NCBI GenBank assembly: GCA_004558145.1
Contig: SFDQ01000003.1
Coordinates: 237,244-301,243, forward strand
DNA from: Oscillospiraceae bacterium
GTDB lineage: Bacteria > Bacillota_A > Clostridia > Oscillospirales > Ruminococcaceae
DNA length: 64,000 nt
Reading direction: 5' to 3'
A model generated the notes under the pieces. It was not told the origin of the DNA and searched no databases. It saw nothing but the letters and a program-made list of their open reading frames with translations. Shown here one piece after another: positions 41,469 to 49,624 of the stretch; position 1 is the stretch's first letter; every line of letters starts with the position of its first letter. Both the position numbers and the translations under genes were made by a program.

Positions 41469-42497
41469 TCAAACCATCCGCAGCAGGCAGTAAAAGTTCA
41501 CCGCGCCGGACCGGGCCATCCGCCCGTCTTCCTCCATTGCCCGGCAGAGCGCCTCGTCCAGATTGGCAAAGCGGCTGCGCAAAAGGAACACGTCGTTCCG
41601 GCGGCCCAAGGTGTCAGCCACCAGCTCTTCCAGCAGGGACTTCACCTCCTCGTCGATGGCATGTTCCAGCTGCCGGTCCTGCCCGGGAAGAGCGGCGCCT
41701 TCCGGGCTCACAAGCCGCTGGATGTCGCCGCTGAAATGCACCGAGAGCTCCATGCCCTCTTCGGAAAACGCGGGCTCGAAGCGCAGCTTGGGCGAGCGCA
41801 CCTGAAAACTCACCGAGAGCGGTTCCAGCGTGAGCTCCAACGTGTCCGCCTGACCCGCCAGCAAACGGGCCAGCTGTGCCTTTGCCCCCTTCCAGACGGC
41901 GTCAGGCCTGCCCTCACGGAAAAGGGTCAGCTTTTCAAAGGCGGCGCTCCCCGCCTGCACCGACAGGCCTGGAATGACGCCGCTGTCGCTCTGCCCGCTG
42001 AACTGATAGAGAAATGTTCTGTACAGGCCGCGTTTTTCCAGCTGCTGCACACTGGAGAGAAAGTCGGTCTCCTTTTCCTGCAGCCGCTCAAAGGCGTCAG
42101 GGTCCGCGTCCAGGCCGTAGACCGCCATATTCGGTCTGCCGCTGGTGTTGCTGGCAAGGTACCGGCAGGCATCGAACACGCCTTCCTTCATCAGCTTCGG
42201 ACCGATGAAAAGCAGTTCACTCTGGCCGTAAAAAAGGCGGCGGCTCTCGCTCTGCTCGGCGTCCAGCAGCGCTTCGTACACCGTCTCCCCGCTGCCCGAA
42301 AGGCAGCGGGCCTGCTCGCTCACCTGCCCCGTGTCGGCATTGGGAGTGGATTCCAGCACCAGCAGTCGCGCTTCATACCGCCGCTCCTTCTCCACGTACA
42401 CCGCTTTCACTGAAACCCGGTCGCCCAGTCCGCTGCTCGTACACCCGACCAAAAGCGCAGCCCCCAGCAGCGCAAAACAAACCAGCCAGCGTTTCAT
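41469..42497 (-). CDS. Spore germination lipoprotein, Ger(x)C family
   Basis: C subunit of a GerA-type germinant receptor, 342 residues from ATG 42497 (GAGGAGG upstream). A lipoprotein signal with Cys19 (FALLGAALLVGCTSS) anchors it outside the inner spore membrane. The middle matches the GerAC pattern (RRLFYGQSELLFIGPKLMKEGVFDACRYL) and the C-terminal domain has IDEEVKSLLEELVADTLGRRNDVFLL. It overlaps gerKB by 4 bp. Confidence 0.9.
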   Translation of the reverse strand: MKRWLVCFALLGAALLVGCTSSGLGDRVSVKAVYVEKERRYEARLLVLESTPNADTGQVSEQARCLSGSGETVYEALLDAEQSESRRLFYGQSELLFIGPKLMKEGVFDACRYLASNTSGRPNMAVYGLDADPDAFERLQEKETDFLSSVQQLEKRGLYRTFLYQFSGQSDSGVIPGLSVQAGSAAFEKLTLFREGRPDAVWKGAKAQLARLLAGQADTLELTLEPLSVSFQVRSPKLRFEPAFSEEGMELSVHFSGDIQRLVSPEGAALPGQDRQLEHAIDEEVKSLLEELVADTLGRRNDVFLLRSRFANLDEALCRAMEEDGRMARSGAVNFYCLLRMV

Positions 42498-43498
42498 GCG
42501 GTCCTCCTCCCTTTCAAGAAACGGTTCAGCGGCGCTGCCAGCAGCACCAGCGCCAGCAAGACCTGCTGAACGGCCATTGCCGCTGATTCGTTCTGGTTCC
42601 AGACTGCCAGGAACACCACCATCACAGCCGCCAACGCCATCCAGTAAGGGCAATGGCCTTTACACGGCTTGATGCTCTGCCAAAGCTTGATGAATCCGGC
42701 AAAATACAGGCTTATCTTAATAAGGAACAGCAGCAGCCATACCCCCACATGCAGTGCGTCCAGCCGGCGGAACACCGACAGGCCGCCCAGCCGTGCGATG
42801 GTGTAGACAGGCTGGCTTTCGCTGGTATACGCCGTGCCCAAGGTCGTCTCGCCCAGCAGGGCCAACAGGCTGTTTGCCAGGAATATCGCTCCGATGATTT
42901 TGGCCGCGCCCTTTCCGCTGCCGCCTTTGGGGCACAAAAAGGGCAAAAGCAGCAGTTCCGGCGGCAGGTAAAAGCGTGTGAGCGCCAGCTTTGCCAGCGT
43001 CCCGGCGCTGGTCTCTGGCGTTTGAAGGTGACTGAACTGCATCTGCCCCGCCACCGACCAGCCCAGCACCAGCACCGAGGCCGCCGCCAGCGCCAGCACC
43101 GGCCAGGCTGCCCGCCCCAGGGCCTGCACCCCGGCAAAGGCGCCGTAATAGGCCGCACCGAACACCAGAATCAAAAACAGAAGCGCCGCCAGCTGCTGCT
43201 GCATCACATAGTTATAGAACCGTTCCCCCTGGATGACCTCCAGCGCGATGGAGAGCACCAGCGCGCCGCACAAGAGCAGCGAGCGGACGGGTCCCGGCTT
43301 TTCGCTGCCGCACCAGCGGAGATAGACCACCACCACAGCACACAGAAGGGCGAACTGCAGCGCACCCGCCAGAATGGCCGTGCGGGCGGGCAGCACTTCC
43401 ATCTGCCTGCCAAAGGGCTGGATGAAGCTGTCGGTCAAAAAAGCGGCCAGGACCAATGTTCCCGCCTGCTTTCGCTCAAAAACGGACTCACGATTCAT
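42494..43498 (-). CDS. Spore germination permease subunit, GerAB/GerKB family
   Basis: Integral membrane subunit of about ten helices, 334 residues, related to amino acid permeases, which binds the germinant in the GerA family. Start at ATG 43498 (GAGGAAAA upstream) overlaps the GerKA stop. Recognisable parts are FAGVQALGRAAWPVLALAA and FYLPPELLLLPFL, where GerAB proteins place a conserved helix break. Sequence conservation in this subunit is low, so assignment leans on operon context and topology. Confidence 0.88.
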   Translation of the reverse strand: MNRESVFERKQAGTLVLAAFLTDSFIQPFGRQMEVLPARTAILAGALQFALLCAVVVVYLRWCGSEKPGPVRSLLLCGALVLSIALEVIQGERFYNYVMQQQLAALLFLILVFGAAYYGAFAGVQALGRAAWPVLALAAASVLVLGWSVAGQMQFSHLQTPETSAGTLAKLALTRFYLPPELLLLPFLCPKGGSGKGAAKIIGAIFLANSLLALLGETTLGTAYTSESQPVYTIARLGGLSVFRRLDALHVGVWLLLFLIKISLYFAGFIKLWQSIKPCKGHCPYWMALAAVMVVFLAVWNQNESAAMAVQQVLLALVLLAAPLNRFLKGRRTA

Positions 43499-44951
43499 AG
43501 TTTTCCTCACCACCGGGCAGGTCGTTCACGTCAAAGGGATGGCTCGCCAGCCGCTGCCAGGGCATGCGCACAAGGCCGTCCCGCAGGGCACTGCGGCCAA
43601 AGGGCACCAGCGGCGAGGTGTAGGGCACGCCGAAGGAGTGCATGCCGCAGATGCTCACCAGCATCAGGAAGAACATGGTCACCAGACCAAAGGGCCCGAA
43701 CAGGCCGCCTGCCAGCACGAACAGCACTCGCAGAACGGTGGCGGGCTCATACAGTGACGGGATGACAAAAATGGAGATGGTGGTCAGGGCCGCCACGATG
43801 AGCACCGGGGTGCTCATGATGCCCGCTTTGGTGGCTGCGTCTCCCACGATGAGCGCCGCCACAAGGCTCACCGAATGCCCGATGGGCTTGGGCAGGCGCA
43901 GGCCGGCCTCCCGGATGATCTCCAAAAGGACGATGACCAGCATCATCTCCATGAACAGCGGCAAAGGCGTGGCCGTCTCGGCGGCAGCCACTTTGTAAAG
44001 AAGCTGTGGCGGGAACAGTTCCGGGGTGTACTCCGCAATGGAGACGAACAGGCCCGGCAGCAGCACCGACAAAAAGAAGGCCGTATACTTGAGCAGCCGC
44101 ACGGCGCTGGCGAAGTAGGCCTTGCCTGCATAATCGTCCAGGCTTTGGAAGTTTTCATTGAAGAAGTAAGGCACGATCATCGCAAAGGGGCTTGCGTTCA
44201 CCAGCACGATGATCTTGCCCTCGCATATCTTGGCGGCGGCAGTCACCGGGCGCTCGGTGTAGCCCACCTCCTGAAAGAAGCTGAAACTGCCCCGCTGGAG
44301 ATAGGGCGCGAGATACCCGCTGTCGAACAGCACCGGCAGGTCCACCGACTTGAGCTTTTTCTCGATGGCTTCGACAAATTCCGGCTTTGCCAGCGTGCGG
44401 TCGTACAGCATGGCCACCTCGGTGCCGGTGCGCTTGCCCGCGGGGAAGATTTTGATGGTGAGCGATTCAGTGCGCACCAGCCGCCGCACAAGGCTGACGT
44501 TGATGCGCACAAGGTCGCAGAATCCTTCCCGGGAGCCGCGGATGTCCCCTTCGCCGGAGGGCTCCTGCACCGAGCGGAACTGCATATTCTGGGTAGAAAG
44601 CACAACCGCTTTACAGCACCCGTCGATAAGCATCACGGTGGTGCCCGCGGTCAGCTGGGTGCGCAGTGCGTCGAAGTCCTCCACCGGCGCATTTTCTACC
44701 GGCAGGTCGGTCTGGTGCTGGATGTAGTTGAACAGGTCCTGGCCGTTTGCGGGCTCAAAATGGCTCTCGTTCAGCATCGAGAGCATCACCACCCACAGCC
44801 GTTCCAGAGTGGAAAGCCCCTCAAAGAAGCACAAACAGCAAGGCACGCCCCGCACGTTGACGGGCTTTGCATACAGGTCGGCGGAGTTGCCAAACATCTC
44901 TTTCAGGCGGGCGACATTCGCATCCAGCGAATCAGTCAGGGGTCGCGGCAT
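43488..44951 (-). CDS. Spore germination protein, GerAA/GerKA family
   Basis: A subunit of the germinant receptor, 487 residues. Soluble N-terminal domain (LDANVARLKEMFGNSADLYAKPVNV; later LRTQLTAGTTVMLIDGCCKAVVLSTQ), then the membrane part with ENFQSLDDYAGKAYFASAVRLLKYTAFFLSVLLPGLFVSIAEYTPELFP, LLEIIREAGLRLPKPIGHSVSLVAALIVGDAA and GPFGLVTMFFLMLVSICGMHSFGVPYTSPL. GAGGTG lies before the ATG. First gene of gerKA-KB-KC. Confidence 0.95.
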   Translation of the reverse strand: MPRPLTDSLDANVARLKEMFGNSADLYAKPVNVRGVPCCLCFFEGLSTLERLWVVMLSMLNESHFEPANGQDLFNYIQHQTDLPVENAPVEDFDALRTQLTAGTTVMLIDGCCKAVVLSTQNMQFRSVQEPSGEGDIRGSREGFCDLVRINVSLVRRLVRTESLTIKIFPAGKRTGTEVAMLYDRTLAKPEFVEAIEKKLKSVDLPVLFDSGYLAPYLQRGSFSFFQEVGYTERPVTAAAKICEGKIIVLVNASPFAMIVPYFFNENFQSLDDYAGKAYFASAVRLLKYTAFFLSVLLPGLFVSIAEYTPELFPPQLLYKVAAAETATPLPLFMEMMLVIVLLEIIREAGLRLPKPIGHSVSLVAALIVGDAATKAGIMSTPVLIVAALTTISIFVIPSLYEPATVLRVLFVLAGGLFGPFGLVTMFFLMLVSICGMHSFGVPYTSPLVPFGRSALRDGLVRMPWQRLASHPFDVNDLPGGEENYES

Positions 44952-44970
44952 CGTTCTTCACCTCGCTGCT

Positions 44971-44977
44971 TAGTATG
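44971..44977 (-). promoter_or_regulatory. Sigma-G-like -10 element of the ger operon
   Basis: Minus-strand CATACTA, identical to the sigma-G -10 consensus, 20 nt before the gerKA start. A GAATG that would suit the -35 lies 23 bp upstream, which is longer than the usual 18 bp, so this is weak. GerA-type operons are forespore-expressed in Bacillus. Confidence 0.3.
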
Positions 44978-45022
44978 CCCCGCACCCGCCGGGTCAAAAC
45001 CATTCGCCGGGAGGAGTTTTGT

Positions 45023-45700
45023 ATGCTGGTGCTCGTGCTTCGCACATTGATGATCTACCTTCTCATCGTGGCCGCAATGCGGCTGATGGGCAAACGACAG
45101 CTTGGAGAATTACAGCCCTCGGAGCTGGTGTCCACCATTCTCATTTCCAACCTTGCCTCCATCTCCATCGAATCCCCCGAGGTGCCGCTGGCGGCAAGCC
45201 TTGCGCCCGTCTGCCTGATCGTGGTGCTGGAGCTGTTTTCTTCGGCGCTGTGCTACATGAGCCCTGCGGCGGCGAAGCTTTTGTCTGGCACGCCGGTGGC
45301 GGTGATACGGGGCGGCAAAATCGACCAGCAGACCCTGCGGGAGCTGCGGTTCAGTGCCAGCGACCTGTTGGAGGCACTGCGGGGCAAGGACATCTTCGAC
45401 CCCTCAGAGGTCAACTACGCCCTGGTGGAGACCAACGGCACCCTGAGTGTGAGCCGGATGCCTCAGAAAGACACCCCCACCCGGGAGGACATGCAGGTGC
45501 CGCCGCCCGAAGCGCGAACGCCCATGGTGCCCCTTGTCATCGACGGGCGGGTACTGGCGGACAATCTGGCCTGGTGCGGCAGGAACGAAAAGTGGCTGGA
45601 CAAGGTGCTGCGCCAGAACAAATGTAGCCTGCGGCAGGTGCTTTTGCTGCTGGGGGACGATTCCGGCCAGGTGCAGCTGGTCAAAAAAGAGAGCCGCTGA
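45023..45700 (+). CDS. YetF-family (DUF421) membrane protein
   Basis: A 225-residue protein with two or three N-terminal helices (about 3-18, 36-50 and 56-78) and two cytoplasmic YetF repeats. Landmarks are RLMGKRQLGELQPSELVSTILISNLASIS, VAVIRGGKIDQQTLRELRFSASDLLEALR and VPLVIDGRVLADNL. Start at ATG 45023 with GGGAGGAG upstream. Divergent from the ger operon and followed by DUF4363, a frequent pair in Clostridia. Some YetF homologues affect spore germination or inner-membrane properties in Bacillus; a spore role here is inference. Confidence 0.9.
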   Translation: MLVLVLRTLMIYLLIVAAMRLMGKRQLGELQPSELVSTILISNLASISIESPEVPLAASLAPVCLIVVLELFSSALCYMSPAAAKLLSGTPVAVIRGGKIDQQTLRELRFSASDLLEALRGKDIFDPSEVNYALVETNGTLSVSRMPQKDTPTREDMQVPPPEARTPMVPLVIDGRVLADNLAWCGRNEKWLDKVLRQNKCSLRQVLLLLGDDSGQVQLVKKESR

Positions 45701-45714
45701 AACCAGCGGCTCTC
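45689..45714 (-). terminator. Minus-strand terminator inside the yetF end
   Basis: gagagccgctg (45689-45699) and its complement (45704-45714) form a perfect 11-bp stem that includes the yetF stop codon. Six T follow on the minus strand only, so it stops leftward transcripts, most likely from nrdR reading antisense through the DUF4363 gene. Confidence 0.7.
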
Positions 45715-45733
45715 GGTCAGAAAGGATGATTGG

Positions 45734-46102
45734 ATGAAACGGGTACGCGCAGCCTTCGGGCTGCTGGCTTTTCTCGCGGTGCTCATCGTGGCCAGCAGCA
45801 TCCTGGTGAAGACCACCAACGACACGCTTTTGGATGACCTGGACCAGATCGGGACTTTGAGTGCCGCCGGAAACTACGAGGCGGCACTGGAGGTCATCGA
45901 CGGGATGAACGGCTTTTTCTCCCGGCGGGAGCATTGGATGGCGCTGTTCATCAAGCGGGACTATCTCAGCGGCATCGCCATGTGCCTGGGCGGGCTGTCG
46001 GCCTATGTTGGCCCGGATAACCAACAGGACCTGCAGAGCGAGCTTGGAAAAGCGCGCACGCAGATCCTGATGACGGGGCATTTATTTTTCAGTATGCTTT
46101 GA
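45734..46102 (+). CDS. DUF4363 family protein
   Basis: A 122-residue protein with an N-terminal hydrophobic segment (about 7-25, AFGLLAFLAVLIVASSILV) and a helical, probably extracytoplasmic domain (TLLDDLDQIGTLSAAGNYEAALEVIDGMNGFFSRREHWMALFIKRDYL). Match to DUF4363 is by pattern and by adjacency to YetF. Function unknown. Its last 21 bp overlap the convergent nrdR. Confidence 0.8.
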   Translation: MKRVRAAFGLLAFLAVLIVASSILVKTTNDTLLDDLDQIGTLSAAGNYEAALEVIDGMNGFFSRREHWMALFIKRDYLSGIAMCLGGLSAYVGPDNQQDLQSELGKARTQILMTGHLFFSML

Positions 46103-46558
46103 GGAATGGCCATTGAGCATGTCTTTCAGCTCGTCCATGAAGGTGTTGATGTCGCTGAACTGCCGGTAGACCGAGGCAAAGCGCACATAGGCAACTTCGT
46201 CGATTTTTTTCAGTTCGTCCATGGCGAGCTCGCCGATGTGCATGGAGGTGACCTCCCGCTCGTAGCTGTTCAGCAGCGTCTGCTCAATGCGGTCCACCGC
46301 GGCTTCCAGCGTCTGGTAGCTTACCTCCCGCTTTTCACTGGCGCGCAGCATGCCGCCCAGCAGCTTCTGGCGGTCAAAGGCCTCGCGGGAGCGGTCCCGC
46401 TTGACCACCATCAGGGGCACGGTCTCCACGATCTCGTAGGTCGTGAAGCGCTTGGCGCAGCTCAGGCACTCCCGGCGGCGGCGAATTTTCTCTCCGTCCT
46501 CGGTGGGGCGGGAATCGATCACCTTGGAATCCAGTTCGCCGCAGTACGGACATTTCAT
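46082..46558 (-). CDS. nrdR: Transcriptional repressor NrdR
   Basis: Nucleotide-sensing zinc-ribbon repressor of ribonucleotide reductase genes, 158 residues. Zinc ligands Cys3, Cys6, Cys31 and Cys34 (MKCPYCG...CLSC), and the ATP-cone domain from about 46 (PLMVVKRDRSREAFDRQKLLGGMLRASEKR) are clear. AGGAGG precedes the ATG. No nrd gene is in the window, so targets are distant. The promoter region carries an inverted repeat over the -10. Confidence 0.97.
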   Translation of the reverse strand: MKCPYCGELDSKVIDSRPTEDGEKIRRRRECLSCAKRFTTYEIVETVPLMVVKRDRSREAFDRQKLLGGMLRASEKREVSYQTLEAAVDRIEQTLLNSYEREVTSMHIGELAMDELKKIDEVAYVRFASVYRQFSDINTFMDELKDMLNGHSSKHTEK

Positions 46559-46612
46559 GGCAGTTTCCTCCTTGGCTGGTGAGTGGGCGGGCGGAGCGCC
46601 GCCGTTGAATCA

Positions 46613-46629
46613 CTATACAAACAGTATAG
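46613..46629 (-). promoter_or_regulatory. nrdR extended -10 promoter with overlapping inverted repeat
   Basis: Minus-strand TGCTATACT gives an extended -10 (TATACT at 46628-46623). It is overlapped by ctatac (46613-46618), 5 nt, gtatag (46624-46629). It does not match the NrdR box (consensus near ACACWATATATWGTGT) well, so the binding factor is uncertain. Confidence 0.4.
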
Positions 46630-46655
46630 CATATTTTCCCGCAAAGAAAAGATTT

Positions 46656-47705
46656 TCAGCCAAAAATCCTGCTGTCCAGCTCTTCATAAAGCGCCTTTGT
46701 GGCCGCTTCGTCTGCTCCGCTGAGCACCACGGTCTTCCCCTTCACCTGCATCACGATGCAGGCGTCGCAGCCGGTGTAGGCATAGCGGGTGTAGGAGCCG
46801 AAGGCATCGTTGCGGAAGGAGCCCATGGAAAGGCGGGGCGAACCGAACCCGTTGGTGCGGCTTCCGGCGGGGATGTCCTCGGCATATTCGATGCTCTCCA
46901 CATCGGCGTAGTCTATTTCGGCATCAGACCAGTAGCTTGCTTCGATGTTCAGGGCGGTCTCCCCCACAGTGAAATGAATGTCTCCGGTGAAGAGAAGCAC
47001 CGGTGTGCCCACCACGGCAACGGCCAAAATCACAAGGACGATGCCCGTTGCAACACGGTCCGCTTTCGATCTGAACAGGCACCCGCTCCAGCTGCCATCC
47101 CGGACCTGTTTGCGGTAAAGCCAGTAAGAATAAACACAGGGCACCACCGCCAGAACAAGAATGGCCGCCATCATTCCCGCGACCATGGCGGCCCCGGGCA
47201 AGAGGCAGCACAACAGCAGCACAAGGCCGCCCGCCACCCACACTTTACCGCTCAAGCGGTGGGTGCGGTTCCAGTTCTCCTCGTTGGCCAGCGTCCAGGG
47301 CAGACGGATGCCCAGCGTGGGGTTCTGCTTCATTTTGGGCATATAGTTGCCGATGACGAGGAACAGCAGCCCCAGGCTGGCGGGCACAAGACGCTCCCAG
47401 CCCAGCTCCACATCCAGCGCCACCGCCCAGGTTCCGGCGCAGTAAAACAGCGAGACACAGGGCAGCAGCCAGTAGACCAGTTCCAGCGCCTTTTTGCTCT
47501 GGCCGTTCTGCCGGTTGGTGTGAAATGTGAGCAGCAGGCACAGCCAATAAGTCACCAGCATTGCGGCGGGCATCCCCAGGCAGAAGGCCAGCTTTGCGGG
47601 GCCGCTTTCGCCGGGCAGCCGCTCCCACAGCCCGATGCCCGCCAGCGCAGGCAGCAGGATGAGCGCGGAGCCGGCCAGGGCCTTGCGTTTATTCAAGAGT
47701 TTCAT
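46656..47705 (-). CDS. SdpI-family membrane protein with bacterial PH-like C-terminus
   Basis: A 349-residue protein. N-terminal DUF1648-like part (LPALAGIGLWERLPGESGPAKLAF), then SdpI core with NYMPKMKQNPTLGIRLPWTLANEENWNRTHRLSGKVWV, a total of about seven helices, and a C-terminal soluble domain (from about 245, LNIEASYWSDAEIDYADVESIEY) like the bacterial PH domain. SdpI in B. subtilis gives immunity to the SdpC toxin and sequesters the repressor SdpR at the membrane. No sdpC-like gene is seen here. GGGGAGGAG precedes the ATG, and it overlaps sdpR by 17 bp. Confidence 0.85.
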   Translation of the reverse strand: MKLLNKRKALAGSALILLPALAGIGLWERLPGESGPAKLAFCLGMPAAMLVTYWLCLLLTFHTNRQNGQSKKALELVYWLLPCVSLFYCAGTWAVALDVELGWERLVPASLGLLFLVIGNYMPKMKQNPTLGIRLPWTLANEENWNRTHRLSGKVWVAGGLVLLLCCLLPGAAMVAGMMAAILVLAVVPCVYSYWLYRKQVRDGSWSGCLFRSKADRVATGIVLVILAVAVVGTPVLLFTGDIHFTVGETALNIEASYWSDAEIDYADVESIEYAEDIPAGSRTNGFGSPRLSMGSFRNDAFGSYTRYAYTGCDACIVMQVKGKTVVLSGADEAATKALYEELDSRIFG

Positions 47706-47973
47706 CGTTCTCCTCCCCTTTCAGCGTGGTGAGCCAGAGAAGGATTTCCTCCAGCACCGACGCGTTCAGCTCGTAATAGATATACTTCCCTTCCCGCCGG
47801 TCCCGCACAAGGTCGGCCTCTTTCAGCACCGAGAGATGGCGGGAGACGGCCGCCGCCGACACAGGAAACTTTTCAGCGATCTGCCCTGCCGTCAGCGGGC
47901 CGGCCCGCAGCAGCGTCAGTATCTCCCGGCGGGTGGGGTCGGCGAGGGCTCGAAGCGTGTCTTGCATCGCCAT
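47689..47973 (-). CDS. ArsR/SdpR-family autorepressor
   Basis: A 94-residue winged-helix regulator: LRALADPTRREILTLLRAGPLTAGQIAEKFPVSAAAVSRHLSVLKEADLVRDRREGKYIYYELN. No Cys-rich metal site is present, which fits the SdpR subgroup rather than metal sensors. ATG 47973 has GAGGTG at 5 nt. It is transcribed from a strong promoter whose start region carries an inverted repeat, pointing to autorepression, and it is co-translated with the SdpI gene. Confidence 0.9.
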   Translation of the reverse strand: MAMQDTLRALADPTRREILTLLRAGPLTAGQIAEKFPVSAAAVSRHLSVLKEADLVRDRREGKYIYYELNASVLEEILLWLTTLKGEENDETLE

Positions 47974-47992
47974 GGCGTCACCTCATTTAACA

Positions 47993-48010
47993 TTTAACTT
48001 AATCGTTAAA
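47993..48010. promoter_or_regulatory. Operator-like inverted repeat, sdpR promoter
   Basis: tttaac (47993-47998), 6 nt, gttaaa (48005-48010), placed immediately after the -10 box over the expected transcription start. A further tttaa-like half site lies toward the gene. Probably the SdpR-type binding site. Confidence 0.55.
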
Positions 48011-48013
48011 CGT

Positions 48014-48042
48014 AATATAGCACTGCCCTCTCGCCTTGTCAA
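48014..48042 (-). promoter_or_regulatory. SigA promoter of sdpR-sdpI
   Basis: Minus-strand TTGACA (48042-48037), 17-bp spacer, TATATT (48019-48014). Confidence 0.8.
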
Positions 48043-48060
48043 TGGGGCTAAAACAAAAAC

Positions 48061-48088
48061 GGGCCGCCCTCCTTTCGGAGAGCGGCCC
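48061..48088 (-). terminator. Terminator after the aminotransferase gene
   Basis: A 12-bp GC-rich stem with one wobble pair and a 4-nt loop, followed on the minus strand by gtttttgtttt. Confidence 0.85.
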
Positions 48089-48102
48089 TTTGAGGCGCAG
48101 AT

Positions 48103-49362
48103 TTATTTGGTCAGCAGTTTTTCCAGCGTGGCGATGCGCACGCAGATGCACAGCAGCGTCGCGGCCTGCTCCAGCTCTGCAAGGCTGGGATAGGTGGGCG
48201 CAATGCGCAGGTGATGGTCGTGGGGGTCGATGCCGTAGGGGTAGGCAGCGCCCGCGGGGGTCAGCACAACGCCTGCCTGCTTGCACAGTTCCACCGTGCG
48301 TTTGGCACAGCCGTCCATCACGTAAAGGCTCAGGAAATAGCCGCCCTTGGGGTCGGTCCAGTGGGCGATGCCGGGGCAGCTGCCCAGGTCACGGGTGAAG
48401 ATCTCCTTCACCAGATCGAACTTCGGTGCGATGATGGCCCGGTGCTTTGCCATGTGCTCCAGAACGCCCTTGCGGTCCTTCAAAAAGCGCACGTGGCGCA
48501 GCTGGTTCATCTTGTCGTAGCTGATGATCATGGAGCTCATATTCTTCAGGATGTGCTCCACGCTCTTGCGGCTGGTGGCCACGGCGGCAACGCCCGCGCC
48601 GGGGAAGGTCATTTTGCTGGTGGAGCAGAACATCATCGCCCGGTCGGGATGGCCGGCTTTGGCGCACTCGTCCAGGATGGGCAGCACCTCATACACCTCG
48701 TCGGTGAGGGTGTGCACACAGTAGGCGTCGTCCCAGAAGATCTTGAAGTCCGGCGCGGCGGTCTCCATGGCGGCCAAACGGCGCACGGTGTCGTCGCTGT
48801 AAGAATAGCCATCCGGATTGGAGTACACCGGCACGCACCAGATGCCCTTGACGCTGTCGTCGTCCTTCACAAGGCGCTCCACCACGTCCATGTCGGGGCC
48901 GGTCTCCAGCATGGGCACCGGGATCAGCTGGAAGCCGAAGTACTCGGTGACCTTGAAGTGACGGTCATAGCCGGGGGTCGGGCAGAGGAACTTGATGTTG
49001 GTGCAGAAACGCCAGGGGCGGATGGAATCCACAAAGCCCACGCGCCAGCCCAGGTCGATGAGGTAATACATGGTGGACAGCGCGGAGTTGCCGCACACCA
49101 GCACCTGCTCGGGGCTGGGCACGCGCATCACGTCGGCGAAGAAACGCCGCGCCTCGGGAATGCCCTCCAGATAACCGTAGTTCCGGGTGTCCACACCGTT
49201 CTCGCCGATGTAGTTCTCCAGCTTCATCATGTCGGCGGAAAGGTCCAGCTGCTCCGGGCAGGGCTTGCCGCGGGACATATCCAGTTTCAGACCTTTCTGC
49301 TTGAACGCGTCATACTGGCTCTGCTGAAAGCTGAGTTCTGCCTCCAGCGCGGCCCGGTCCAT
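48103..49362 (-). CDS. PLP-dependent aminotransferase, class I/II fold
   Basis: A 419-residue aminotransferase. Start chosen at ATG 49362 because AAGGAG lies 9 nt upstream, and a TATAAT at 49401-49406 leaves too little room for the ATG at 49389. It resembles the PF12897 aspartate/alanine aminotransferase group: MSRGKPCPEQLDLS, VLVCGNSALSTMYYLIDLGW, GIWCVPVYSNPDGYSYSDDTVRRLA, FWDDAYCVHTL, and the PLP-binding Lys in CSTSKMTFPGAGVA. Aspartate or alanine transamination is likely; substrate is not proven. Monocistronic, with a terminator on each side. Confidence 0.88.
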   Translation of the reverse strand: MDRAALEAELSFQQSQYDAFKQKGLKLDMSRGKPCPEQLDLSADMMKLENYIGENGVDTRNYGYLEGIPEARRFFADVMRVPSPEQVLVCGNSALSTMYYLIDLGWRVGFVDSIRPWRFCTNIKFLCPTPGYDRHFKVTEYFGFQLIPVPMLETGPDMDVVERLVKDDDSVKGIWCVPVYSNPDGYSYSDDTVRRLAAMETAAPDFKIFWDDAYCVHTLTDEVYEVLPILDECAKAGHPDRAMMFCSTSKMTFPGAGVAAVATSRKSVEHILKNMSSMIISYDKMNQLRHVRFLKDRKGVLEHMAKHRAIIAPKFDLVKEIFTRDLGSCPGIAHWTDPKGGYFLSLYVMDGCAKRTVELCKQAGVVLTPAGAAYPYGIDPHDHHLRIAPTYPSLAELEQAATLLCICVRIATLEKLLTK

Positions 49363-49573
49363 GGAACCGTACTCCTTCATTGCATCCATTCCCCTCTTAA
49401 ATTATATTCCACTTTATGCGTTTGCCGGGCTGTCTGCTCACCGCACCGCGGCCTTTCCCCTGCCGCGCAGCCCGGCTGCCAAAGCGTATGCGGATATTAT
49501 AGTACAATTTCTTTTGGGAAACAAGCATTTCGCGCCCCTTTTGCAAGTACGAAAATGCCAAGCAAGCCTGAAA
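49363..49573. other. Intergenic region, aminotransferase to uraA
   Basis: No gene seen. It holds a TATAAT (49401-49406, minus strand) without a clear -35 for the aminotransferase gene, and otherwise GC-rich sequence. Confidence 0.4.
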
Positions 49574-49597
49574 CAGCCCCGCCAAACGGCGGGGCTG
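49574..49597 (-). terminator. Terminator after uraA
   Basis: Perfect 10-bp stem cagccccgcc/ggcggggctg with loop aaac. The minus-strand tail is tttcagg, a short T-run. Confidence 0.7.
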
Positions 49598-49624
49598 CCT
49601 TGCTTTTGGGGATGAGGGTCAGGC

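Noticed and set aside
46605..46635. NrdR box upstream of nrdR
   Set aside because: The inverted repeat differs from the 16-bp NrdR consensus in its core; only a generic operator is claimed.
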